This document shows positions 29,174-36,573 of a stretch of 64,000 nt of DNA, one piece after another (the stretch's first letter is position 1; each line of letters starts with the position of its first letter). Source of the DNA: Oscillospiraceae bacterium (GTDB taxonomy: Bacteria > Bacillota > Clostridia > Oscillospirales > Acutalibacteraceae); contig CACXOM010000002.1 in NCBI GenBank assembly GCA_902769255.1, positions 186,001 to 250,000 of the forward strand, read 5' to 3'. Under the pieces are notes generated by a model. It saw only the letters and a list, made by a program, of their open reading frames with translations, searched no databases and was not told where the DNA came from. Both the position numbers and the translations under genes were made by a program.

Positions 29174-29866
29174 ATGATTTACTCAAAAGAAGTTGAAAAC
29201 ATGTGTACAGTAGCAAAAGGTCCAAATCACGGTCCTGCTCCGTTACCTGAAGAAGGTAAATGGGTACAAGCTACTGAAATTAAAGACATCAGCGGTTTTA
29301 CTCACGGTGTAGGCTGGTGCGCTCCACAACAAGGTGCCTGTAAGTTAAGCCTTAACGTTAAAGAAGGCGTTATTGAAGAGGCTTTGGTTGAAACAATCGG
29401 TTGTTCGGGTATGACTCACTCGGCTGCTATGGCTGCTGAAATTCTCCCAGGCAAAACAATTCTTGAAGCACTTAATACTGACCTTGTTTGCGATGCTATT
29501 AACACAGCAATGCGTGAATTATTCTTGCAAATTGTTTACGGTCGTACACAATCTGCTTTTTCAGAAGGCGGTCTTACAATCGGTGCAGGTCTTGAAGACC
29601 TCGGTAAAGGTTCTCGCTCACAAGTTGGTACAATGTACGGTACAAAAGCAAAAGGCGTTAGATATCTTGAAATGGCTGAAGGTTATGTTACAAGAATCGC
29701 TCTTGATAAAGATGACCAAGTTATTGGATATGAATTTGTTTCACTCGGCAAAATGACTGACTTTATTAAAGCCGGTGACGAGCCTAACGAAGCTTACAAA
29801 AAATCAATGGGTACTTACGGCAGATTTAATGATGCTGCTAAATATATCGACCCAAGAAAAGAATAA
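29174..29866 (+). CDS. Iron-sulfur cluster scaffold-like (NifU/IscU-type) protein paired with a GGGtGRT protein
   Basis: A 230-residue protein with a core reminiscent of IscU/NifU N-terminal domains: 'CAPQQGACKLSLNVKEGVIE' then 'ETIGCSGMTHSAAMAAEI' (a conserved Cys in GCSGMTHS). It differs from true IscU in length and lacks the classic third Cys pattern. In genome annotations such proteins are often labelled Fe-S assembly scaffold and sit beside GGGtGRT proteins, as here (14 bases apart). Biochemical role unproven. The coding sequence uses many CGT, GGT and C-ending codons, unlike neighbours, which suggests high expression. GAAAGGA ribosome binding site. Confidence 0.75.
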   Translation: MIYSKEVENMCTVAKGPNHGPAPLPEEGKWVQATEIKDISGFTHGVGWCAPQQGACKLSLNVKEGVIEEALVETIGCSGMTHSAAMAAEILPGKTILEALNTDLVCDAINTAMRELFLQIVYGRTQSAFSEGGLTIGAGLEDLGKGSRSQVGTMYGTKAKGVRYLEMAEGYVTRIALDKDDQVIGYEFVSLGKMTDFIKAGDEPNEAYKKSMGTYGRFNDAAKYIDPRKE

Positions 29867-29880
29867 GGAGGTATATTATA

Positions 29881-30879
29881 ATGGCATTATTTGAAAACTA
29901 CGAAAGACGTGTTGATAAAATCAATTCGGTTCTTAAAGAATATGGCATTTCTTCAATCGAAGAATGTAAAGAAATCACCCTCGCTGCCGGCGTTGATTGT
30001 GATAAAATCGTTAGAGAAACTCAACCTATCTGTTTTGAAAATGCAGTTTGGGCTTATACAGTAGGTGCTGCTATTGCTCTTAAAAAAGGCGCAACTAAAG
30101 CGGCTGACGCTGCTGCTGCAATCGGTATCGGTTTACAATCTTTCTGTATTCCGGGTTCTGTTGCTGAAAACAGAAAAGTAGGTCTTGGCCACGGCAACCT
30201 CGCTTCAATGCTTTTAACTGAAGATACAGAATGTTTCTGTTTCTTGGCAGGTCACGAGTCATTTGCAGCTGCTGAAGGCGCAATTAAAATCGCTCTTAAC
30301 GCTAACAAAGTAAGAGTTAAACCTTTAAAAGTTATTCTTAACGGTCTTGGCAAAGACGCTGCTTTCATTATTTCAAGAATTAACGGTTTCACATATTGCA
30401 AAACTGAATTTGACCCATTCTCTGAAGAAGTTAAAGTTGTTTCTGAGACTGCTTATTCAGACGGCCCAAGAGCTGACGTTAGATGCTATGGTGCTGACAA
30501 TGTTCCTGAAGGCGTTGCAATTATGAAACTTGAAAATGTTGGCGTTTCTATTACAGGTAACTCAACTAACCCAACTCGTTTCCAACACCCTGTTGCAGGT
30601 ACTTACAAAAAATGGTGTGTTGAAAACGGCGTTAAATATTTCTCTGTTGCTTCAGGTGGCGGCACAGGTCGTACACTTCACCCTGACAATATGGCAGCAG
30701 GTCCATCTTCTTACGGTATGACTGATACAATGGGCAGAATGCACTCTGACGCTCAGTTTGCAGGCTCTTCATCAGTTCCTGCTCACGTTGAAATGATGGG
30801 ACTTATCGGTATGGGTAACAACCCAATGGTTGGTGCTACTGTTGCAGTTGCAGTTGCTATTGAGGAAGCAAGCAAATAA
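29881..30879 (+). CDS. GGGtGRT protein (family of unknown function)
   Basis: A 332-residue cytoplasmic protein named after its motif, here VASGGGTGRTLHPDN (about residues 260-274). Other notable parts are the Ala-rich segment 'ATKAADAAAAIGIGLQ' and the glycine-rich C-terminus 'MMGLIGMGNNPMVGATVAVA'. No enzymatic activity is established for the family. It forms a two-gene transcript with the scaffold-like gene, has AAGGAGGT as ribosome binding site, shows the same high-expression codon choice, and is followed by a strong terminator. Confidence 0.85.
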   Translation: MALFENYERRVDKINSVLKEYGISSIEECKEITLAAGVDCDKIVRETQPICFENAVWAYTVGAAIALKKGATKAADAAAAIGIGLQSFCIPGSVAENRKVGLGHGNLASMLLTEDTECFCFLAGHESFAAAEGAIKIALNANKVRVKPLKVILNGLGKDAAFIISRINGFTYCKTEFDPFSEEVKVVSETAYSDGPRADVRCYGADNVPEGVAIMKLENVGVSITGNSTNPTRFQHPVAGTYKKWCVENGVKYFSVASGGGTGRTLHPDNMAAGPSSYGMTDTMGRMHSDAQFAGSSSVPAHVEMMGLIGMGNNPMVGATVAVAVAIEEASK

Positions 30880-30899
30880 GCTTTTCTTTATAAAAAATT

Positions 30900-30938
30900 A
30901 CACCTCTTAAGTGAATTCTTAAGAGGTGTATTTATTTT
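30900..30938 (+). terminator. Terminator after the GGGtGRT gene
   Basis: A 12-bp perfect stem (30900-30911 with 30918-30929), 6-base loop and T-rich tail. Confidence 0.9.
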
Positions 30939-30939
30939 T

Positions 30940-31112
30940 ATATAAAACGAAAGCCTTGAAGAAATTAATCTTCAAGGCTCCTATCATGTAATTATATAAC
31001 CATTTTAGTTCTTTCTTAGGCTGAAAAACATTTCGGCATCCGCTTTCAATCGGTAAAGTTGGAGGTGTTACCGAAAGGAGCAGTATTTTTCAGCTCCATT
31101 ACATGAATACAA
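30940..31112 (-). ncRNA. Candidate rod-shaped structured RNA with its own terminator
   Basis: Read on the minus strand, the outer ends pair (CATGTAAT near 31105 with ATTACATG near 30985). An inner helix GCTGAAAAATA/TGTTTTTCAGC closes a central region with two alternative hairpins (GGTAA/TTACC, and TTTCGG with either GAAA or CCGAAA). Immediately after the outer helix comes a terminator stem of 11 bp (30952-30962 with 30969-30979). An AT-rich TTGTAA/TATATA-like promoter lies at 31120-31151. The shape is loosely like 6S RNA but the asymmetric 27-base internal loop is not typical. Loops carry CUCCUUUC and CACCUCC, both parts of the 16S rRNA anti-Shine-Dalgarno tail. No ORF with a start signal is present. 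Confidence 0.45.
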
Positions 31113-31133
31113 CCGTATTATAATATATATGGC

Positions 31134-31151
31134 GTTACAAAAAGGTTACAA
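31134..31151. repeat. Direct heptamer repeat GTTACAA, 11-bp period
   Basis: Two exact copies of GTTACAA (31134-31140, 31145-31151) separated by 4 bases. This is the spacing used by SARP/OmpR-type winged-helix regulators, and the downstream operon encodes such a regulator. The repeats overlap the presumed -35 region of the minus-strand RNA and lie about 85 bases upstream of the kinase start. Confidence 0.5.
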
Positions 31152-31237
31152 ATATCAATAAATTTAAATTTTTATTGTTTTTTTTTCAATTTTATGTTAG
31201 TATATAATTAGATTATTATAAATATGGAGTATTATTT

Positions 31238-32527
31238 ATGAGTACCTTGCAATATATTCACTTTTCGATTGAGCTTTGGGGTGCACTATTTTGCTTTATT
31301 GCAATTGTTGTTATCTTTATAAACAAACATTTTGACAAAAAAGCCTCTTATTTGCTAATAGCGCTAATGCTTAACTCTCAGTTGCTTATGATAGGCGATG
31401 CTTTAGCTTGGTATTACAGAGGTGACCCCTCAATAACCGGCTATTATGTAGTAAGAATTGCGAATTTTGCGGCATTCTTTTTCGGACTGTTTACAATGCC
31501 TTTAATTGCGGAATATATTACCTACATAATTAAAAGGCGTTCGGGCGTAATTCGAGTTTATTGGAGTCATTTTGAATGGTTGCTCTTTTTAATAGGAACT
31601 ATTTTCCTTGTTATAAATATTTTTTATAGATTTATTTATACATTTGATGAAACTAACACTTATCAGCGTTTAACATTCGGTGTTTTGCCGGGCGTAATCG
31701 CAGCAATAGGAATATTTACAACGCTGGGTGTTGTAATTGAATATATAAAATATTTAAGAACATATGAAAAAATCGCCTCTATTGTTTATCTTGTCTTCCC
31801 TCTTATTGCGGTAATATTGCAATCATTACTTTATGGCGTTTCTTTTACTTATATTTCAATTGTTATTTCAACATTTATTCTGTTTATTTCTTTTGAAATT
31901 GACAACGCACGCTATAGTATTGAAAAAGAGCGACAACACGTTGAAGACAGCATAAGGCTTTTTAATAAACAAATTCACCCTCATTTTCTTTTCAACAGCC
32001 TTTTGGTAATTAAATATTTATGCCGAAAAGCACCTGATGAAGCTGCCAAAGCTGTTGATGAATTTGCGGGCTATATGCGTAACAGTACTGATTTGATGAA
32101 TACAAACGATTGTGTTCCTGTAGAACAGGAATTACAGCTTGTAAAGCATTACACTTACATGCAAAAAAAACGCTTTGGCGACAATATTAAGTATGAGTTT
32201 GATATTCAAGATACCGATTTTAAATTACCGCCTTTTACCATTCAAACAATGGTTGAAAACGCAATTGAACACGGTATTAAAGCAAAACAAACCAAAGACG
32301 GTCTTGTGAGTGTTAAAATATATTTTAATGACGGTGTGCATTATATTGTGATTTCTGATAATGGCGTAGGTTTTGACACAAGCGCATTAAGCGATGAAAA
32401 CGACAGAGTTCACGTAGGTATTAATAATTCGGCGCAAAGGCTAAAATTAATGTGTGACGGCGAATTAGACATTAAAAGTGAAATTGATGTTGGTACCACG
32501 GTTACAATAAAAATTTTTGAAAATTAA
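31238..32527 (+). CDS. Membrane sensor histidine kinase, LytS/YesM-like
   Basis: A 429-residue kinase. The N-terminal half has six or seven membrane segments (about residues 10-225) with no recognisable extracellular sensor. A short coiled coil leads into the His-kinase domain with the phosphoacceptor in QIHPHFLFNSL (His247). The ATPase part shows 'NAIEHGI' (N box) and 'SDNGVGFD' (G1 box), and ends in 'GTTVTIKI'. The regulator gene follows after 13 bases. A TATAAT (31203-31208) precedes the start. Signal unknown. Confidence 0.9.
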   Translation: MSTLQYIHFSIELWGALFCFIAIVVIFINKHFDKKASYLLIALMLNSQLLMIGDALAWYYRGDPSITGYYVVRIANFAAFFFGLFTMPLIAEYITYIIKRRSGVIRVYWSHFEWLLFLIGTIFLVINIFYRFIYTFDETNTYQRLTFGVLPGVIAAIGIFTTLGVVIEYIKYLRTYEKIASIVYLVFPLIAVILQSLLYGVSFTYISIVISTFILFISFEIDNARYSIEKERQHVEDSIRLFNKQIHPHFLFNSLLVIKYLCRKAPDEAAKAVDEFAGYMRNSTDLMNTNDCVPVEQELQLVKHYTYMQKKRFGDNIKYEFDIQDTDFKLPPFTIQTMVENAIEHGIKAKQTKDGLVSVKIYFNDGVHYIVISDNGVGFDTSALSDENDRVHVGINNSAQRLKLMCDGELDIKSEIDVGTTVTIKIFEN

Positions 32528-32540
32528 AGAGGAGTAAAAA

Positions 32541-33332
32541 ATGAAAATTTTAGTTGTTGATGACGAAGCATATTTAAGAGAGGAACTTATTGATTCGCTC
32601 GAAAGGGTTGTTCCTTCAAATGAATATTTTGAAGCTGAAGGCTATGACGATGCGGTTGAACTGCTTAAAGCACATAAATTTGACATTGCCTTTCTTGATA
32701 TACGCTTAAACGGCAAAAGTGGCTTGTCAATCGCCGAAAAGGCCAAATACATAAATCCCGATACTAATATCATTATGGTTACCGCTCACAGCGAATATGC
32801 GCTTGACGCATTCAAACTTTTTGTAAGTGGTTATATTTTAAAACCGGTTAATGATTATGAGTTGCGTGAGGTTTTTAAAAACCTTCGAAACCCTGTTGTT
32901 TCTAACGATAATCAAAAACTTGAGGTTAGATGTTTCGGCAATTTTGAAGTGTTTAAAGACGGCAAACCTTTTAAATTTAAAAGGTCAAAAGAAAAAGAGG
33001 TTTTAGCCTATTTAATCGGCTTAAAAGGCGCCTCTGCCAGCAAAAATGAAATTTGCGCAAATGTTTTTGAAGATTCTGTTTCGCCTGAAAAGGCAAACAA
33101 CAATTTCAAACAGGTTTATGCCTCGCTTAAAAAAGATATGTCTAAAAACGGTTTTGAAGACGTTTTAGTTCACGACAGCAACAACGCTTATGCTATAGAT
33201 ACCGCAAAAATTAGTTGTGATTATTACGACTATATAACAGGTAAAGCAACACCGGAAAACACTTATCGCGGTGAGTTTATGAATCAATACAGCTGGGCTG
33301 AACAGTATATTTACGCTTTAGAAAACTATTAA
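32541..33332 (+). CDS. Response regulator with SARP/Trans_reg_C-type DNA-binding domain
   Basis: A 263-residue regulator. The receiver domain (1 to about 120) has the acidic pocket 'VVDDEA', phospho-acceptor Asp53 in FLDIRLNG, and the conserved Lys in 'YILKPVN'. The C-terminal part (from about 130, 'LEVRCFGNFEVFKDGKP') resembles the winged helix of SARP-type activators, including 'RSKEKEVLAYLI' and the recognition-helix region 'NNNFKQVYASLKKDM'. This is an uncommon partner for a LytS-like kinase, which usually pairs with LytTR or AraC domains. AGAGGAG ribosome binding site. Candidate targets: the GTTACAA repeats upstream. Confidence 0.85.
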   Translation: MKILVVDDEAYLREELIDSLERVVPSNEYFEAEGYDDAVELLKAHKFDIAFLDIRLNGKSGLSIAEKAKYINPDTNIIMVTAHSEYALDAFKLFVSGYILKPVNDYELREVFKNLRNPVVSNDNQKLEVRCFGNFEVFKDGKPFKFKRSKEKEVLAYLIGLKGASASKNEICANVFEDSVSPEKANNNFKQVYASLKKDMSKNGFEDVLVHDSNNAYAIDTAKISCDYYDYITGKATPENTYRGEFMNQYSWAEQYIYALENY

Positions 33333-33342
33333 TCTAAACATT

Positions 33343-33380
33343 AAAAAAGCTTTGAAGAATTTTCTTCAAAGCTTTTTTTG
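33343..33380. terminator. Terminator after the two-component operon
   Basis: A 10-bp stem (33348-33357 with 33364-33373), A-run before and T-run after; could act in both directions. Confidence 0.85.
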
Positions 33381-33382
33381 TT

Positions 33383-33442
33383 TTATTCTGTTTTAACCTT
33401 TTTAGCTTTTGCCCAACCGCTGTAAGTAGTTCCATAAAAACA
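33383..33442 (-). pseudogene. Remnant of a fibronectin-type-III-like C-terminus
   Basis: An 18-codon open stretch ending in TAA reads CFYGTTYSGWAKAKKVKTE. Secreted clostridial proteins with Fn3 modules commonly end in 'tYyGxWSKaKkVKTk', so this looks like the tail of a decayed secreted-protein gene whose remainder has been deleted. There is no start codon or ribosome binding site. The adjoining terminator would have been its own. Confidence 0.4.
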
Positions 33443-33497
33443 TTAGTTTTACAAAAAACTATAACATACAAAACTATATTTTGTCAAGGCTTGCCTA

Positions 33498-33526
33498 TTG
33501 ACAAAAACTTTATTTTGGTGTAAAAT
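33498..33526 (+). promoter_or_regulatory. Promoter of the Y-family polymerase gene
   Basis: -35 TTGACA (33498-33503), 17-base spacer, -10 TAAAAT (33521-33526). Confidence 0.78.
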
Positions 33527-33534
33527 ATAGTTAT

Positions 33535-33548
33535 CGAACATTTGTTCT
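33535..33548. promoter_or_regulatory. LexA (SOS) box
   Basis: CGAACATTTGTTCT closely matches the Firmicutes LexA operator CGAACNNNNGTTCG. It lies at the transcription start between the -10 and the ribosome binding site, a position that blocks initiation, so the polymerase operon is predicted to be DNA-damage inducible. Confidence 0.88.
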
Positions 33549-33561
33549 AAAAGGTGATTTT

Positions 33562-34815
33562 ATGGAAAGGATTATTTTTCATATTGACTGCAACAAGTTT
33601 TACGCTTCGGTTGAGTGTTTGCACCGCCCCGAAATTCGCAATCTTCCTGTAGCGGTCGGCGGCAGCGAAAAAAGCCGACACGGCATTATTTTAACCAAAA
33701 ACGAAATCGCTTCAAAATATGATTTAAAAGTCGGTGAACCGCTTTGGTCGGCAAGAAAAAAATGTCCTAATTTAGTTATTATTCCGCCGAATTTTCCGCT
33801 TTATATGCGGTTTTCTAAAGAGGTGCGCCGAATTTTAACCGATTATACCGATATTATTGAGCCTTTTGGCATTGATGAGTCTTGGATTGATGTTTCGGCA
33901 GTTGCTCATCTTTACGGCGGAGCGGAAAAATTGGCTTATATAATAAAAGAGCGAATAAAGGCGGAACTCGGCATTACGGTGAGCGTTGGCGTGAGTTTTA
34001 ACAAAGTTTTTGCAAAACTCGGCAGCGATTACAAAAAACCTGACGCAGTAACGGTTATTACAAAAGAAAATTTTAAAAAAATTGTTTGGCCGTTGCCTGC
34101 TAATGATTTGCTTTATATCGGCCCTGCGACTTATCGCACATTGCAAAAGCATTATCGCTACACAATCGGCGATGTTGCAAATTCTGATTTGAAATCTTTG
34201 CAAAAATGGCTCGGCAAAGTCGGAATTATGCTTCATTCTTACGCAAACGGTTACGATTTAACCCCTGTTTACAAAGGCGAGTTGTTGCCTAATATAAAAT
34301 CTATAAGCAACTCAACCACAACGCCGAGAGATTTAAAAAGTTTTGAAGAAGTTAAAGCGGTTTTGTTTGTGTTAACCGAGAGCGTTTGCCGAAGGCTTAG
34401 AGAGCAATGTTTTAAATGTTCGGTTGTGAAAATTTATTTAAGAGATAAAGATTTAGCAACCGCCTCAACCCAGAAAAAACTAAAATACCCGACTGATATT
34501 ACACGAGAGATTTTTCAAACCGCCTGTTCCCTCTTTGCGCAAAATTATAATTTTAACAAACCACTTAGAAGCGTTGGCATTGCGGTTACTGATTTTTCAT
34601 CTTGCGACTGCCCTGTGCAATATGATTTTTTGATAGATACTAAAAAGAAAATGCAACTTGAAAAAATTGATAAAACAGTCGATATTTTAAAGAAAAGATA
34701 CGGCAATTTTACAATTCAATCGGCAAGTTTGTTAAAAACTGCCGATATAACGAATTTTAATCCGCATGACGACCACATAATACACCCTGTAGGTGTGCTT
34801 AAAAACAAAATTTAA
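33562..34815 (+). CDS. dinB: Y-family translesion DNA polymerase (Pol IV-like)
   Basis: A 417-residue polymerase with the palm motifs 'FHIDCNKFYASVE' (metal ligand Asp8) and 'FGIDESWIDV' (catalytic Asp-Glu), a helix-hairpin-helix thumb ('LLYIGPATYRTLQKH') and a C-terminal little-finger domain. No clear beta-clamp-binding peptide was identified at the end. 'KNEIASKYDLKVGEPLWSARKKC' follows the finger pattern of DinB/UmuC. Under a LexA box and followed by a small partner gene. AAAGGTG ribosome binding site. Confidence 0.93.
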   Translation: MERIIFHIDCNKFYASVECLHRPEIRNLPVAVGGSEKSRHGIILTKNEIASKYDLKVGEPLWSARKKCPNLVIIPPNFPLYMRFSKEVRRILTDYTDIIEPFGIDESWIDVSAVAHLYGGAEKLAYIIKERIKAELGITVSVGVSFNKVFAKLGSDYKKPDAVTVITKENFKKIVWPLPANDLLYIGPATYRTLQKHYRYTIGDVANSDLKSLQKWLGKVGIMLHSYANGYDLTPVYKGELLPNIKSISNSTTTPRDLKSFEEVKAVLFVLTESVCRRLREQCFKCSVVKIYLRDKDLATASTQKKLKYPTDITREIFQTACSLFAQNYNFNKPLRSVGIAVTDFSSCDCPVQYDFLIDTKKKMQLEKIDKTVDILKKRYGNFTIQSASLLKTADITNFNPHDDHIIHPVGVLKNKI

Positions 34816-34828
34816 GGAGATTTTTTAA

Positions 34829-35068
34829 GTGTGTAAAAAAGTTTATGTTGAAGTAAACGCAAAATTTGAAAAAGACGGCAACATTATACCGCAATCGATT
34901 ATTTGGGAAGATGAAACCGTTTATAAAATCGATAAAATAACAGATATTTGCGTTGCCGCCTCGCTAAAAGCAGGTGGCAGCGGTATTCGCTATACCTGTT
35001 TAATAAAAGGCGTTCAAACTTATTTGTTTTTAGAAAAAGACCGCTGGTTTGTTGAAGCAAAAAAATAA
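34829..35068 (+). CDS. Small conserved protein downstream of dinB
   Basis: A 79-residue protein with a GTG start behind AAGGAG, 13 bases after dinB. The pattern 'IIWEDETVYKIDKI', then 'AASLKAGGSGIRYTC' and 'TYLFLEKDRWFVEA' is, from memory, that of a small protein often found beside Y-family polymerase genes in clostridia. It may be a regulatory partner analogous to YolD next to UvrX in bacilli, but it is not homologous as far as can be seen. Shares the LexA-controlled transcript. Confidence 0.7.
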   Translation: MCKKVYVEVNAKFEKDGNIIPQSIIWEDETVYKIDKITDICVAASLKAGGSGIRYTCLIKGVQTYLFLEKDRWFVEAKK

Positions 35069-35097
35069 CTGTATCAATTAGATACAGTTATTTTTTT
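35061..35097. terminator. Bidirectional terminator between the dinB operon and spoIIID
   Basis: A 10-bp stem (taactgtatc with gatacagtta, 35066-35090) with A-run on one side and T-run on the other; the stop codons of both converging genes touch it. Confidence 0.88.
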
Positions 35098-35342
35098 AGT
35101 TTTAAATATTTATTTTTTGTTGCCAAGCCACCACGAATATGGCGTTGGGCTTTGTTTATTTCAAGAACTTTTTTAACTTTTATATATAAATCTTCGTCTA
35201 AAAATTTTAATTTCGTACTCACATCTTTATGAACAGTTGATTTGCTAATTCCGTATTTTTTAGCGCAAACCCTCACAGTTGCGCCTGTATCAACAATATA
35301 TTTGCCGAGTACAACGGCTCGTTCCTCAACGAAGCCTAACAA
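35088..35342 (-). CDS. spoIIID: Sporulation transcriptional regulator SpoIIID
   Basis: An 84-residue DNA-binding protein. In Bacillus, SpoIIID controls genes in the mother cell during sporulation. Helix-turn-helix region 'TVRVCAKKYGISKSTVHKDV' (about residues 20-39) and the basic tail 'RHIRGGLATKNKY' match B. subtilis SpoIIID closely. The start is taken as TTG at 35342, nine bases after AAAGGGAG, which aligns the N-terminus with the Bacillus protein; a TTG nine codons upstream opens the same frame. Its ribosome binding site lies inside a hairpin (next entry), and it sits directly downstream of the aro operon. Confidence 0.92.
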   Translation of the reverse strand: MLGFVEERAVVLGKYIVDTGATVRVCAKKYGISKSTVHKDVSTKLKFLDEDLYIKVKKVLEINKAQRHIRGGLATKNKYLKLKK

Positions 35343-35393
35343 AAAAATCAACTCCCTTTCATTTATCAATAAATGATATTCAAAAAGGGAGTT
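35343..35393 (-). terminator. Hairpin that ends the aro operon and covers the spoIIID ribosome binding site
   Basis: AACTCCCTTT (minus strand, from 35393) pairs with AAAGGGAGTT (ending 35350), with an inner TCATTTA/TAAATGA stem, followed by GATTTTTTT. It looks like an intrinsic terminator for aroQ, but its 3' arm is the Shine-Dalgarno sequence of spoIIID. Confidence 0.7.
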
Positions 35394-35401
35394 TTTTATG
35401 A

Positions 35402-35833
35402 TTATTTAATATGGTTTTTTAAAATGTCAATCGCTTCAATATAACCGTTAAATCCTTTACCGACAACAGTTTTTATGCAATAATCTCTTATAAAAGATAT
35501 TTGTCTGAATTTTTCACGCTCGTTTACTTTTGAAATATGCACCTCAACCGCCGGCGTGCCGACCGCTTTTAAAGCGTCTAAAATCGCAACGCTTGTATGC
35601 GTATAAGCCGCAGGGTTAATCACAATTCCGTCAAATCGATTGTAAGACTGCTGAATTTTATCAACAATATCGCCCTCGTGATTAGATTGAAAAATTTCAA
35701 CTGTAATATCTTTTTTACTGCAATAATCTAAAATAAGGTTGCACAAATCTTTATAAGTTTGTTTGCCGTAAATTTCAGGCTCTCTTATACCTAAAAAATT
35801 AAGGTTAGGTCCGTTAATTACAAGAATTTTCAT
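35402..35833 (-). CDS. aroQ: 3-dehydroquinate dehydratase, type II
   Basis: Third step of the shikimate pathway. The 143-residue type II enzyme has 'ILVINGPNLNFLGIREPEIY' with the catalytic Tyr, 'SNHEGDIVDKIQ', and 'INPAAYTHTSVAI' plus 'VEVHISKVNERE' for substrate binding. Its ATG overlaps the aroE stop (ATGA). Last enzyme gene of the aro operon. Confidence 0.96.
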   Translation of the reverse strand: MKILVINGPNLNFLGIREPEIYGKQTYKDLCNLILDYCSKKDITVEIFQSNHEGDIVDKIQQSYNRFDGIVINPAAYTHTSVAILDALKAVGTPAVEVHISKVNEREKFRQISFIRDYCIKTVVGKGFNGYIEAIDILKNHIK

Positions 35834-36573
35834 AGTTTAAATTCCTTTTCTGCTTTTTTGATTATTTTATCGTCAATTTTTTTATCAAAAAACTTTTCGA
35901 CACTTTGTTTTGCTTGTGCAATCAGCATTGAAAGCCCGTTTGAAAACTTAATTCCTAAACTCTGCGCCTGTTTTAAAAGTACAGTTTTATTAGGATTATA
36001 AATTAAATCCAAAACGCCTTCACAGTTTTTAAAATCAGCCAAATCAATTATGCTGTCATTCACATTAGGATACATTCCGACAGGCGTTGAATTAACAATA
36101 ATTTGCGCATCAAAATGTTTATAAAGGTTATTATAATTATTTTCACCATTTCGTGAAATAACAACAACTTCTTTTGCGCCAAGATTTTTAAGCACCGCTT
36201 GACAAGTAACACTTGCGCCGCCGCTACCTAAAACAATCGCTTTTTTGTTTTCAACTTCAATTTCGGCTTTTTTAATCATATAAGAAAAGCCGAAATAATC
36301 GGTATTATAGCCTAAAAGCCTACCGTTTTTATTTACAATTGTATTAACCGAGCCGAGTTGTTTTGCAACATCTGATAATTCATCACAATACTTTATAACA
36401 TCTTTTTTATAAGGAATTGTAACATTAATACCTTTAAACTCTTTATTTTTGAAGAAATTTTCAAGTTCTTGCGGCTCTTTTTCAAACAATTCGTATTTAT
36501 AGTCGCCAAAAAACGAATGAATTTGCGGTGAATAACTGTGAGAAAGCTTTCTGCCTAAAAGACCGAACTGCAT
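35830..36573 (-). CDS. aroE: Shikimate dehydrogenase
   Basis: Reduces 3-dehydroshikimate with NADPH. The 247-residue protein has the substrate-binding 'LGRKLSHSYSPQIHSFFG' and 'GINVTIPYKKDVI' (catalytic Lys). The dinucleotide-binding loop is 'VLGSGGASVTCQAV', and 'NSTPVGMYP' is also typical. Immediately follows pheA with no gap and overlaps aroQ by 4 bases. Confidence 0.95.
   Translation of the reverse strand: MQFGLLGRKLSHSYSPQIHSFFGDYKYELFEKEPQELENFFKNKEFKGINVTIPYKKDVIKYCDELSDVAKQLGSVNTIVNKNGRLLGYNTDYFGFSYMIKKAEIEVENKKAIVLGSGGASVTCQAVLKNLGAKEVVVISRNGENNYNNLYKHFDAQIIVNSTPVGMYPNVNDSIIDLADFKNCEGVLDLIYNPNKTVLLKQAQSLGIKFSNGLSMLIAQAKQSVEKFFDKKIDDKIIKKAEKEFKL

Noticed and set aside
30940..31112. 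Ordinary 6S RNA, SRP RNA or tmRNA at this site
   Set aside because: The SRP tetraloop motif and a tmRNA tag/tRNA-like end are absent; the 27-base one-sided internal loop and lack of the usual open-promoter-like bubble do not clearly fit 6S, so it is left as an unassigned RNA.
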